From Bacteroidia bacterium (GTDB lineage: Bacteria > Bacteroidota > Bacteroidia > M30B66), in contig JAIBAI010000024.1 of NCBI GenBank assembly GCA_019695235.1, forward strand, positions 1-41,329: a DNA stretch of 41,329 nucleotides. Reading direction: 5' to 3'. The notes below the pieces were generated by a model, which saw nothing but the letters and a program-made list of their open reading frames with translations, was not told the origin of the DNA and made no database searches. The translations under genes were made by a program, and so were the position numbers. The first letter of the stretch is position 1; every line of letters starts with the position of its first letter. Of the stretch, positions 1 to 7,289 are shown piece by piece.

Positions 1-158
1 ACCAAAAGATGCCGAAGGCATCTAACCTATAAAGCTGTAATCCCGTTGGGATTATTGAAAAATGACCAAACGATGCCGAAGGCATCGTACCTATAAAGCT
101 GTAACCCCGTTGGGATTATTGAAAAATGACCAAAAGATGCCGAAGGCATCGTACCTTT
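1..158. repeat. 64-bp direct repeats with paired palindromes
   Basis: Copies begin at 1, 65 and 129, so the period is 64 bp; the third copy decays after about 30 bp. Each unit holds a 6-bp-stem hairpin GATGCC-GAA-GGCATC (8-22, 72-86, 136-150). The first two also hold AATCCC-GTT-GGGATT (39-53; one mismatch in copy 2). On the minus strand the GGCATC arm of copies 1 and 3 is followed by TTTT, so the element could end the proline dehydrogenase transcript. Copies differ by a few substitutions, unlike the perfect array at the right edge. It looks like a REP-type palindromic repeat. I see no reading frame in it, and the unit may continue left of the window. Confidence 0.85.
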
Positions 159-185
159 ATAGATAAACAAATCGCCCAACAACCC

Positions 186-200
186 GACTCCGAAGGAGTC
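186..200. repeat. Solo hairpin related to the 64-bp repeats
   Basis: GACTCC-GAA-GGAGTC is a perfect 6-bp stem with the same CCGAAGG core as the 64-bp repeats but different outer bases. This suggests compensatory change or a separate family member. It lies 17 bp beyond the stop codon of the proline dehydrogenase gene on the minus strand and could serve as its 3'-end hairpin, although no T-run follows. Confidence 0.6.
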
Positions 201-216
201 GAACCTAAAGCTTACA

Positions 217-1392
217 CTACCTCTTTGCAGCAGCCTTTCTCCGCTCTATTTCTTTTGTAATCAGGCTCAGCTCTCTGCCGGTCTGACCTGCAACTGATGT
301 GTTCTCTTCAGCGCGCCTTATCAAATATGGCAACACGTCTTGAACAGGGCCGTATGGCACGTATTTAGCCACATTGTACCCGGCTTCTGCAAGATTAAAA
401 CTGATGTGTTCGCTCATGCCCAACAATTGCGAAAACCAGATATGAGGATGGTTTTTCGGCAAGTTCTTCTCCTGCATCAATCTGGTAAGCAAGAGTGCGC
501 TGTTTTCATTATGTGTTCCTGCACAAACAGCCGTAGAATCAATATGTTCAATCACATGTCGCAATGCTGCATCGAAGTTTTGATTTGTTGAAGCATAGTC
601 GGGCTGAATCGGGTCTTGCAGTCCCATGGCAGCAGCGCGTTCACGTTCTTTTTCCATATAGGCTCCTCTGACCAATTTCACCCCAACATAAAATCCTTCG
701 GCCTTTGCTTTTTCGGTCAACTGTTGTAACATTTTAAGCCCGTCGGCACGGTACAGTTGAATGGTATTAAACACTTGCGGGCGTTCACGATTGTACTTAC
801 GCATTCCATCAAGGCAAAGTGCATCTATGGCAGGCTGAATCCAGGTTTCTTCTGCATCAATCATTACACTTTTATTCACCTCGACTGCCTTTTTAAAGAT
901 ACGTTCAACCCGATTCTTTACACGCTCAAATTCGTCTTGCTCAACAACACTTAATTGCTCTCCGGCACTCACCTTCTCAAGCAGCTGAAAGCGTGCTATT
1001 CCGGTGATTTTAAATACATTAAACGGTATATTCAGGTCCATACCGGCTCTTTCCTGGGTTTGAAGAATCTCTCCGGTTGTACGTTCAAAATCTGCCTCCT
1101 GGTCCTTGCCCTCTACTGAAAAATCCAGAATTGAATGTACCTTGTATTTTGCCAGAAAAGCTACTGTATCATCGCAATTTGCTATTGATTCACCACCGCA
1201 AAAATGTTGAAAGAAGGTTGTTTTGACAAGCCATTTAAACGGTCCGCCGATTTGCAGAAGGGGCTTTGCCAGTGGTTTACAAAATTGTACAAATCGTTGA
1301 CTGCTAATGAGCCTATACATCCACAAAGCTTTGCGGAGCTCGCTATTTGAATGACCCCTGAATGCTGTTTCAGTATTGTCGAATGAAAGCAT
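217..1392 (-). CDS. Proline dehydrogenase (monofunctional)
   Basis: The 391-aa protein is a FAD-dependent proline dehydrogenase, which oxidises L-proline to pyrroline-5-carboxylate and passes electrons to quinone. Family landmarks are a (beta/alpha)8-barrel carrying the VMIDAEETW strand, the NTIQLYRAD segment, the GVKLVRGAYMEKER motif that binds flavin and substrate, and GTHNENS. A TIRRAEENTS-like stretch (LIRRAEENTS) near the C-terminus supplies the substrate-binding arginines. No aldehyde dehydrogenase domain is fused, so pyrroline-5-carboxylate oxidation must be encoded elsewhere. The length fits the single-domain enzymes of Bacteroidota. The ATG lies 18 nt after a consensus -7 box, so the gene appears to have its own promoter. 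Confidence in the family is high. Confidence 0.95.
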   Translation of the reverse strand: MLSFDNTETAFRGHSNSELRKALWMYRLISSQRFVQFCKPLAKPLLQIGGPFKWLVKTTFFQHFCGGESIANCDDTVAFLAKYKVHSILDFSVEGKDQEADFERTTGEILQTQERAGMDLNIPFNVFKITGIARFQLLEKVSAGEQLSVVEQDEFERVKNRVERIFKKAVEVNKSVMIDAEETWIQPAIDALCLDGMRKYNRERPQVFNTIQLYRADGLKMLQQLTEKAKAEGFYVGVKLVRGAYMEKERERAAAMGLQDPIQPDYASTNQNFDAALRHVIEHIDSTAVCAGTHNENSALLLTRLMQEKNLPKNHPHIWFSQLLGMSEHISFNLAEAGYNVAKYVPYGPVQDVLPYLIRRAEENTSVAGQTGRELSLITKEIERRKAAAKR

Positions 1393-1410
1393 TGCGCTTA
1401 TTTAGGGCTA

Positions 1411-1441
1411 CAAACCTACATGATTTTCCAAATGCTCCAAA
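1411..1441 (-). promoter_or_regulatory. Promoter of proline dehydrogenase
   Basis: On the minus strand TTTG (1441-1438) is followed after 19 nt by TAGGTTTG (1418-1411). This matches the Bacteroidota primary-sigma pattern TTTG-N19-TAnnTTTG. The box ends 18 nt before the ATG at 1392. Confidence 0.65.
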
Positions 1442-1482
1442 AGAACTTTCAGAATACAATACTATTTATTTTGTAGGCGCCA

Positions 1483-2037
1483 TTAGCGTTTTGGAGCTGC
1501 GCCCTGCCGTTGAGGCTGGTAAACTCTTACCTCAACAGACAGCCAGCTGGCTAAATTCTTTGCCATGGTTTCAGCCTCCACACGAAGCCTTGACTGACAG
1601 ACAAATACCTTGTAATGGTGGTTATCATTCATCAAATAAACCTGAAAGTAATCTTCGGTCTTGGAGGGGCTGTTTTCTGTAACAGGAATAAAACGTCCGG
1701 TGTCTGTTTCTAAAATCACTGAAACAGATTCAATAACGTCAAGCGGCTTCCATTTCCCTACCCGGATACCAAACCAGCGGTTCCACTCCTTGTAACGGCC
1801 TCCGGCTTTGTCAATATCTATACCTTCAGTACTAAAAAGCAAAACCACCCCAATTACCAATGCGGCTGTTGCACCTATCCAAAGCGGACTTTCACGAAGC
1901 AGCAGAAAGGCCGCAACTACAATCAGGATTGCACCGGCAACCATGATTGGTACAGGAAAGACAGAGCCGTGTTTGATGTTTTTTTGCGTTGCTCCAGTGT
2001 AAAATGCCGGGTCTGAAAGATTTTTTACCGATTCCAT
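1483..2037 (-). CDS. Two-TM membrane protein of unknown function
   Basis: I do not recognise this 184-aa protein. It has a short hydrophilic N-terminus, then two adjacent hydrophobic helices (about residues 28-48 and 52-69) separated by a few residues around RESPLW. A soluble C-terminal region of about 110 aa follows, with mixed beta-rich character (WFGIRVGKWKPL, YFQVYLMND, HYKVFVCQSR). The architecture resembles small bacterial PH-like or DUF membrane proteins with a hairpin anchor, but I cannot name a family. The ATG at 2037 is chosen because a TATGTTTG box ends 3 nt before it; the TTG two codons upstream would lie inside that box. It is followed on the same strand by proline dehydrogenase, which has a separate promoter. 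Confidence 0.8.
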   Translation of the reverse strand: MESVKNLSDPAFYTGATQKNIKHGSVFPVPIMVAGAILIVVAAFLLLRESPLWIGATAALVIGVVLLFSTEGIDIDKAGGRYKEWNRWFGIRVGKWKPLDVIESVSVILETDTGRFIPVTENSPSKTEDYFQVYLMNDNHHYKVFVCQSRLRVEAETMAKNLASWLSVEVRVYQPQRQGAAPKR

Positions 2038-2040
2038 ACC

Positions 2041-2048
2041 CAAACATA
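2041..2048 (-). promoter_or_regulatory. -7 box TATGTTTG, leaderless geometry
   Basis: An exact TAnnTTTG match on the minus strand ends only 3 nt before the ATG at 2037. A TTTG-like -33 element lies about 16 nt further upstream, slightly closer than usual. Confidence 0.5.
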
Positions 2049-2089
2049 TATAAAAAAATCAATACAAAAACTTTAAAATCAGAAATTGA

Positions 2090-2896
2090 TTAACCAATGA
2101 AGGCCGACATGGCTTTCTGCATGGAAGCAGCTTCCTCAAATGCCCTGTCGGCAAAATCAACACCTGAAGAAGCATACAATATACTTCTTGAAGCATTCAC
2201 AAGGATGCCAATGTCATCATTTAATGCAGCTTCTGATACCGCCTCCAGGCTTCCTCCCTGTGCCCCTACACCGGGTATCAACAGGAAATGTTCTGGTATA
2301 ACAGCCCGAACCTGGCGTAAACCTTCGGGTCTTGTCGCTCCTGCAACAAACATCAGGTTCTCCGTACTCCCCCATCCGGCAACTGTTTGAAGCACCTGCT
2401 CGAAAAGTCGCATTCCGTTTGATAAAAGCAATTGTTCAAAATCTCCCGCCCCCGGGTTACTGGTAAGCCCAAGTACGATAGCCCATTTACCCGCATAGGC
2501 CAGAAAAGGTTCAATTGAATCTCTGCCCATATAAGGGGCAACGGTAACCGCATCAAAAGGATAACGGTTGAAGAAAGTTTGGGCATACATTGCAGAAGTA
2601 TTGCCAATGTCGCCCCTTTTTGCATCTGCAATTGTAAAGTGTGTATCCGGAATATATGCAAGTGTTTTTCTCAAACTTTCCCATCCGGCAGTCCCAAGCG
2701 CCTCATAAAACGCAATGTTTGGCTTATAGGCAACGCAAAAATCCTTCGTTGCATCTATAATCTGTTTGTTAAAGGCAAATACCGGATCTTCTTCTTTTAA
2801 TATATGTGAAGGCAATTTATCCGGGTCAGTGTCAAGCCCAACGCAGAGGTATGACTTTTTTAGTCGAATCTGCTCAATTAAATCTTCCCTTGTCAT
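2090..2896 (-). CDS. pyrF: Orotidine 5'-phosphate decarboxylase
   Basis: The 268-aa enzyme decarboxylates OMP to UMP, the last step of de novo pyrimidine synthesis in the cytosol. Key motifs are CVGLDTD near the N-terminus, KPNIAFYEALG, the catalytic TIADAKRGDIGNTS segment (the D-x-K-x-x-D triad), YMGRDSIEPF, and the phosphate-binding PGVGAQGG and NASRSILYA loops. Its length and the GATRPE segment fit the longer PyrF subfamily seen in Bacteroidota and actinobacteria rather than the ~230-aa E. coli type. Its ATG shares the A of the prfA TGA stop (TGATG), so the two genes are almost certainly co-transcribed and probably translationally coupled. No promoter box is visible directly before it. Confidence 0.97.
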   Translation of the reverse strand: MTREDLIEQIRLKKSYLCVGLDTDPDKLPSHILKEEDPVFAFNKQIIDATKDFCVAYKPNIAFYEALGTAGWESLRKTLAYIPDTHFTIADAKRGDIGNTSAMYAQTFFNRYPFDAVTVAPYMGRDSIEPFLAYAGKWAIVLGLTSNPGAGDFEQLLLSNGMRLFEQVLQTVAGWGSTENLMFVAGATRPEGLRQVRAVIPEHFLLIPGVGAQGGSLEAVSEAALNDDIGILVNASRSILYASSGVDFADRAFEEAASMQKAMSAFIG

Positions 2897-3984
2897 CAGG
2901 CAACACTCCCTTCTTTGAGCCGTTCAGCATTCTCTGCTACCTGCAGGGCCTTAATCATATCGCCAATATCACCGTTCATAAATGCCGGAAGATTGTATAC
3001 TGTCATGCCAATACGGTGGTCGGTAATCCGGCTTTGAGGATAATTATAGGTTCTGATTTTGGCTGATCTGTCGCCTGTTGACACCATGGTCTTACGCCGC
3101 TTACTGATTTGCTCAAGGTGTTTGGCAAGTTCTGCTTCATACAAACGCGTGCGGAGCATGGCCATTGCCCGCTCCTTATTGGCCAACTGAGAACGCTCAA
3201 CCTGACATGTTACAACGATGCCAGATGGCTTGTGTGTAAGCTGCACCTTTGTCTCCACTTTGTTTACGTTCTGCCCGCCGGCACCTCCCGAACGGGAAGT
3301 CTGGAACTCAATATCCGCCGGATTTATCTGAACGTCCACCTCCTCAGCTTCAGGAAGCACAACCACTGTTGCTGCTGAGGTATGCACCCTTCCCTGGGTT
3401 TCTGTCTCAGGCACCCTTTGCACCCGATGCACCCCTGATTCGTACTTTAAAACCCCATATACATTGGCCCCGCTCACCTCCATTACAACTTCTTTAAAAC
3501 CGCCCATGGTGCCTTCATTCTGATCTATTAGCTCCGTTTTCCAGCCCTGCTGCTCACAGAAACGCTGGTACATTCTGAACAAATCTCCCGCAAATATGCT
3601 GGCTTCATCACCTCCGGTGCCCGCCCGTATCTCTAAAACCGCATTCTTCCTGTCTTCGGGGTCTCCGGGTATGAGTAAAATCCTGATTTCTTCTTCTAAT
3701 TCCTCCCGTAGCTGAGAAAGGCGACTTACTTCATCGCGCGCAAATGCTTTAAAATCTTCGTCCTGCTCATCATATAACATTTTACTGGCTGATTGCAGGT
3801 CGTCTAATACCCGCACATAAGTGTCGGCTATCTCAACCACCGCCTGCAATTCCTTATAGTCAATATTCAGCTTTCTAAAACGCGACATATCTGCAATCAC
3901 CTGAGGGTCAGACAATTGCAATTCAACAGCTTGAAACCTTGCCCTGATGGCTTCGAGCCTGGGCAGGAGGGTATTTTCTTCCAT
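2896..3984 (-). CDS. prfA: Peptide chain release factor 1
   Basis: The 362-aa protein terminates translation at UAA and UAG by triggering peptidyl-tRNA hydrolysis. The codon-reading tripeptide is PET (in [18 protein letters not shown]), which fits the P-x-T pattern of RF1 and not the SPF of RF2. The catalytic GGQ lies in [16 protein letters not shown]. The N-terminal helical domain and [19 protein letters not shown] near the C-terminus are also typical. The start at [13 protein letters not shown] is preferred over an upstream in-frame ATG at 4143. It fits family length and follows a TAATTTTG promoter box by 5 nt, and the upstream extension would run into the divergent neighbour. The gene itself ends in TGA, a codon RF1 does not read, and the stop overlaps the pyrF start. 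Confidence 0.97.
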   Translation of the reverse strand: MEENTLLPRLEAIRARFQAVELQLSDPQVIADMSRFRKLNIDYKELQAVVEIADTYVRVLDDLQSASKMLYDEQDEDFKAFARDEVSRLSQLREELEEEIRILLIPGDPEDRKNAVLEIRAGTGGDEASIFAGDLFRMYQRFCEQQGWKTELIDQNEGTMGGFKEVVMEVSGANVYGVLKYESGVHRVQRVPETETQGRVHTSAATVVVLPEAEEVDVQINPADIEFQTSRSGGAGGQNVNKVETKVQLTHKPSGIVVTCQVERSQLANKERAMAMLRTRLYEAELAKHLEQISKRRKTMVSTGDRSAKIRTYNYPQSRITDHRIGMTVYNLPAFMNGDIGDMIKALQVAENAERLKEGSVA

Positions 3985-3989
3985 CGCAG

Positions 3990-3997
3990 CAAAATTA
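3990..3997 (-). promoter_or_regulatory. -7 box TAATTTTG of prfA-pyrF
   Basis: An exact TAnnTTTG match on the minus strand ends 5 nt before the ATG at 3984. This predicts a leaderless or almost leaderless prfA transcript and decides the start codon. Confidence 0.55.
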
Positions 3998-4081
3998 CAG
4001 CGATTTGGCAAATAAAGATGTACGCATCCGGCATTCAATTTTAATCGTCCTATCAAAAATGGCTGGTTCAGGTGTTGTGAA

Positions 4082-4089
4082 TATATTTG
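4082..4089 (+). promoter_or_regulatory. -7 box TATATTTG upstream of MBL lipoprotein gene
   Basis: An exact TAnnTTTG match lies 36 nt before the ATG at 4126, leaving a leader of about 30 nt. The divergent prfA box is about 85 bp away. Confidence 0.5.
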
Positions 4090-4125
4090 CCCCAAGCCTG
4101 AGAAAGGCAAAAAAAAACGCATCGC

Positions 4126-5190
4126 ATGTGCCGGAATCATCATCTATTGCTTTGGGGCTCACTCCTGCTTTTGCTTACTGCCTCCTGTGCGAAACGACCG
4201 GATATTCATAACGGCAAACTTCTTATTCCTGACAAAACAAGTAAGCTTGAATTACAAGGCACCCATTCTACCGACCTCATGTACACCGGATGTGGCGGAA
4301 TGATTATTGCCCATCAGAACGAAGCAATCATCACTGATCCGTTTTATACCGGACAAGGCCTTATGCGTGTACCGCTGGGAGTGCGTATCAATCCAAAAAA
4401 CACCCGGCGGGTATTCGACAGTATCCGGCAAAAATTGATTGACCCGCACCAAATTAACGCTGCGCTTATTGCCCATGCACATGTTGACCACTTGCTCGAC
4501 CTGCCATATTTGCTCAACAACGATATGCTTAACAGGCAATTGCAAGTAATTGGCCACCGTTCAGTTTATTGCACCATTCGCTCATTCATGCCTGCCGGAA
4601 CCAGTTTTACTGACACACTGAATACCTGGGTAAATGTTTCTCCGCATATCCGCGTGATGGCCCTGCCTTCATCGCATGCCCCTCACACGCGCAACAGGCT
4701 TTTTCTTCAGGGCACGACCTGTCCGAACGGAATTAAGGGTTTTAAAACCCCACTTAGCAGCACCTCCCTGTTCAAATGGAAAGAAGGAGGCACTGTTAGT
4801 TTTCTCATTGATTTACTTGACACAACCGGAAAAACACAGACCCGGCTGTATATTCAATCCTCAGCAAGCCAGGCACCGGATGGTTTTCCACCAGCTGAAC
4901 TGCTTGCCGAAAGGCCGGTTGATGTTGCATTTATATGTGTTGCTTCTTTTGAAAATGTAAACAATTACCCTGAAAAGCTGTTGCAATATCTTAACCCTGC
5001 AAAAGTGGTTTTAATTCACTGGGAAGATTTTTTTCGGAAAGATTTTATGGAACATCCGAAGATCATTCGTGCTACCAGTACAAAGAAACTCATTGAAAGG
5101 CTACAGCAATTCTACCAGTTTAGCTCACAAAAGCTTCTGGCTGAAAGGGTTTATATGCCAAAACCCTACACAGTGTTTCACTTGCGATAA
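4126..5190 (+). CDS. Metallo-beta-lactamase-fold hydrolase, predicted lipoprotein
   Basis: The 354-aa protein begins with a hydrophobic signal segment ending in LLTASC, so Cys21 is a likely lipidation site and the enzyme would be anchored in the periplasm or on the surface. The metal-binding signature HAHVDH is at residues 117-122. Further candidate ligands are SSHAPH around residue 185, and an aspartate or histidine near [10 protein letters not shown]. The substrate is unknown. MBL proteins of this arrangement include phosphodiesterases and UlaG-like lactonases, and I cannot choose among them. The SDR gene follows after 26 bp and may be in the same transcript. The lipobox is not ideal, because Thr occupies the position usually held by Leu. 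Confidence 0.85.
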   Translation: MCRNHHLLLWGSLLLLLTASCAKRPDIHNGKLLIPDKTSKLELQGTHSTDLMYTGCGGMIIAHQNEAIITDPFYTGQGLMRVPLGVRINPKNTRRVFDSIRQKLIDPHQINAALIAHAHVDHLLDLPYLLNNDMLNRQLQVIGHRSVYCTIRSFMPAGTSFTDTLNTWVNVSPHIRVMALPSSHAPHTRNRLFLQGTTCPNGIKGFKTPLSSTSLFKWKEGGTVSFLIDLLDTTGKTQTRLYIQSSASQAPDGFPPAELLAERPVDVAFICVASFENVNNYPEKLLQYLNPAKVVLIHWEDFFRKDFMEHPKIIRATSTKKLIERLQQFYQFSSQKLLAERVYMPKPYTVFHLR

Positions 5191-5216
5191 ATGATTCAGC
5201 ATCAACAAATTCTCAC

Positions 5217-6074
5217 ATGGGCGACAATAAAAACAAGAACGAAAAAGTATGGTTCATCACCGGATGTTCAACAGGATTAGGGCATTCACTTGCCCAATGC
5301 GTATTAAAAGCAGGCTATAAGGTAGTGGTAACTGCCCGTGAGAAGCAGCAGATTCAGCCATTGGCAGATGCTTTTCCAGGCATGGCATTGCTCTGCAGTC
5401 TGGATGTAACCAATAAGGAGAGCATTGAAAAAGCAGTTTCGGAAGCAATCACTGCTTTTGGCCGGATTGACTTTTTGGTGAACAATGCTGGTATCGGATA
5501 TTTTGCAGCTATTGAAGAAAGCGAAGAACCTGATTATCGCCGGATGTTTGAGGTAAATTTTTTTGGCCTTCATGATGTTACCAAAGCCATTCTTCCGCTG
5601 ATGCGTAAGCAACGCGGCGGACATATTTTAAATGTTTCCTCCATTGCAGGCTTTGCAGGCTTTCCGGCAGTGGGCTTTTACAATGCCACCAAATTTGCGG
5701 TTCAGGGCTATTCTGAGTCATTAGCCAAAGAAACGGCACACCTTGGCATTCGTGTTACCATTGTTTCTCCCAGTGGGTTTAGAACCGACTGGGCAGGCCG
5801 TTCAGCAAAGAGCAGCCCGGTGATAATTGAAGATTATCTCCCCAGTGCCGGAGCCAATAAGCAGAATATCCGCAATAGCAGTGGCAAGCAGGCCGGAGAC
5901 CCCCAACGCGCTGCTGAAGCAATTTTGCGTGTTTGTGAAAGCCCCAACCCTCCCCTGCACCTGCTGCTTGGGTCTGCTGCCCTGAAGAATGTTCGTCTTA
6001 AACTCGACAATCTCAAAAGTGATATTGACACATGGGAAGCAACCAGTGCTGGTGCTGATTATCAATCAAATTAA
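5217..6074 (+). CDS. SDR family NAD(P)-dependent oxidoreductase
   Basis: The 285-aa protein is a classical short-chain dehydrogenase. It has the Rossmann dinucleotide motif TGCSTGLG near residues 15-22, NNAG around 90, NVSS with the catalytic serine near 140, and the YNATK active-site Tyr/Lys near 155-159. An arginine after the second strand (TAREK) favours NADPH over NADH. The C-terminal part (FRTDWAGRS and beyond) resembles the bacterial SDRs annotated as oxidoreductase/retinol-dehydrogenase-like, and its substrate cannot be deduced. It starts 26 bp after the MBL lipoprotein gene with no promoter box between, so the two are probably co-transcribed. An inverted repeat about 20 bp past its stop could end the transcript. 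Confidence 0.93.
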   Translation: MGDNKNKNEKVWFITGCSTGLGHSLAQCVLKAGYKVVVTAREKQQIQPLADAFPGMALLCSLDVTNKESIEKAVSEAITAFGRIDFLVNNAGIGYFAAIEESEEPDYRRMFEVNFFGLHDVTKAILPLMRKQRGGHILNVSSIAGFAGFPAVGFYNATKFAVQGYSESLAKETAHLGIRVTIVSPSGFRTDWAGRSAKSSPVIIEDYLPSAGANKQNIRNSSGKQAGDPQRAAEAILRVCESPNPPLHLLLGSAALKNVRLKLDNLKSDIDTWEATSAGADYQSN

Positions 6075-6092
6075 ATTCAGTATCGCTTGTTT

Positions 6093-6122
6093 TGAGCAAT
6101 ATAAAGCGTTAATGATTGCTCA
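6093..6122 (+). terminator. Inverted repeat after the SDR gene
   Basis: TGAGCAAT and ATTGCTCA form perfect 8-bp arms around a 14-nt loop, beginning 19 nt past the SDR stop codon. No T-run follows, so intrinsic termination is uncertain; RNA end protection is an alternative. Confidence 0.4.
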
Positions 6123-6156
6123 TCGAACATATTCGGGCAATTCGCGCCGAAATTTG

Positions 6157-6164
6157 TAACTTTG
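6157..6164 (+). promoter_or_regulatory. -7 box TAACTTTG upstream of 53-aa gene
   Basis: An exact TAnnTTTG match lies 12 nt before the ATG at 6177. No good -33 element is visible. It supports the reality of the small gene. Confidence 0.45.
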
Positions 6165-6176
6165 TAAAAATTCTTA

Positions 6177-6338
6177 ATGATGTATATCTTTGGTGGTCTA
6201 GCTTTATTTGTTGCTTTTGTTGCCTGGTTCTTGTTCCGGCTCTATAAGAAAGACCTGAAACAAAATATGCATACATTTTACATCTTCCTGGGTTTTATTA
6301 TAGTCTGGACTGTAATTTATTCAGTCATTATAATTTGA
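6177..6338 (+). CDS. Small two-TM membrane protein, 53 aa
   Basis: This frame encodes 53 residues and runs to a TGA at 6336-6338. It is MMYIFGGLALFVAFVAWFLF, then RLYKKDLKQN, then a second hydrophobic helix HTFYIFLGFIIVWTVIYSVI. The pattern is two transmembrane helices joined by a positively charged loop, so both ends should face the periplasm. It resembles the very short membrane proteins often found alone in Bacteroidota genomes, but I know no named family. A TAACTTTG box lies just upstream, and the frame has no stop despite AT-rich surroundings. The ATG three bases downstream (6180) is an equally possible start. Confidence 0.6.
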   Translation: MMYIFGGLALFVAFVAWFLFRLYKKDLKQNMHTFYIFLGFIIVWTVIYSVIII

Positions 6339-6531
6339 CAAGAATGCTTGTAAAAGGTAATTTTTCGTATCAATAATTGAGGCGGCGTTATTACCTATGA
6401 GTATCCTGGTTGAATGCCCAACCGACATTTATGCCATCAAACCACCCGCCCGCTACAAAGAAGGCAGGTAGTAATTGTTAAATGTTAGTTGCTGTGCTGC
6501 AAGTAATACAAATGGTATAGGTAATCCAACA

Positions 6532-7239
6532 CTAATAAAGGGCTTTTATATCCTTTACTCCTGCCGGTCTTACACAACGCAAGGGTTCTCCATACGCAAA
6601 TCCGGCTTGTATTCCGTATTCAGAGGCACGCGAATGCAGATTATCGAAGTAATGTTTTGAGGCTATCAAGGTTTCCGGTTCTGTTGAATCGGGATCAAAG
6701 AATTGTGACTTATGTGCTTTGATGGCCAGTAATTTCTTTTCAAACACCTCACTAATGTCGTAAATCAAATCGGGCTTGAATTGATAAAATTGCATGTACT
6801 GATACATCACGGTTGGGCGCCATGGATCGGTTTGCTCAGGCAGTTGGATTTTTCGCAGGCCCGACAAAAAGCAGGCTTCAAGCACCAATTGCGAAGCCCG
6901 GCCGTGATCCGGATGCCTGTCAGTTGGTGCTCCGGCAATTACCACATCAGGCCGGTACATGCGCAAAACCTCAATCACCCTTAGCCGGGTTTCGTGATTG
7001 TTTTCGAATTTTCCGTCTGCAAAACCCAGATTTAAACGCAGGCTGAGCCCCATGATGCGGGCAGCTTCATCCGCTTCAAGGCTTCTGATTTCAGGGGTAC
7101 CCCGGGTACCCATCTCGCCTCTTGTGAGATCAACAATTCCGGTTGTACGACCTTTCAGTGCCTCAGCGATTAATAAACCGCCAATCCCAATTTCTACATC
7201 ATCAGGGTGCGCACCAAAGGCAAGAATATCAATTTTCAT
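6532..7239 (-). CDS. bshB1: Bacillithiol biosynthesis deacetylase BshB1
   Basis: The 235-aa protein belongs to the PIG-L/LmbE zinc deacetylases and closely matches BshB1. That enzyme converts GlcNAc-malate to GlcN-malate, the second step of bacillithiol synthesis in the cytosol. Zinc ligands are visible in AHPDD (residues 10-14) and HPDH (109-112). The DLTRGEMGTRGTPEIRSLE block (from about residue 37) and the HKSQF segment are typical of this subgroup. The other bacillithiol genes (bshA, bshC) are not in the window. The ATG is preceded by TTAATTTG with a 4-nt gap, implying a leaderless transcript. The gene diverges from the beta-CASP gene. Confidence 0.93.
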   Translation of the reverse strand: MKIDILAFGAHPDDVEIGIGGLLIAEALKGRTTGIVDLTRGEMGTRGTPEIRSLEADEAARIMGLSLRLNLGFADGKFENNHETRLRVIEVLRMYRPDVVIAGAPTDRHPDHGRASQLVLEACFLSGLRKIQLPEQTDPWRPTVMYQYMQFYQFKPDLIYDISEVFEKKLLAIKAHKSQFFDPDSTEPETLIASKHYFDNLHSRASEYGIQAGFAYGEPLRCVRPAGVKDIKALY

Positions 7240-7243
7240 GGCA

Positions 7244-7251
7244 CAAATTAA
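7244..7251 (-). promoter_or_regulatory. -7-like box TTAATTTG of bshB1
   Basis: It matches TAnnTTTG at seven of eight positions and lies 4 nt before the ATG at 7239, the same spacing as at several other genes in this window. Confidence 0.4.
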
Positions 7252-7289
7252 CTACTTTCTTTTTTGTAGCTTGGCCCGGTATTCAATTT

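Noticed and set aside
1..158. CRISPR array at the left edge
   Set aside because: The whole 64-bp unit is repeated, leaving no unique spacers.
3985..4143. Long N-terminal extension of prfA
   Set aside because: The added 53 residues are not part of RF1, they cross the promoter box and they overlap the divergent MBL gene start.
6397..6471. 24-codon reading frame
   Set aside because: It is too short, with no promoter box or ribosome site that singles it out.
7143..7289. Upstream extension of the beta-CASP protein
   Set aside because: It lies antisense to bshB1, and the family starts at the MEISFHGAART segment.
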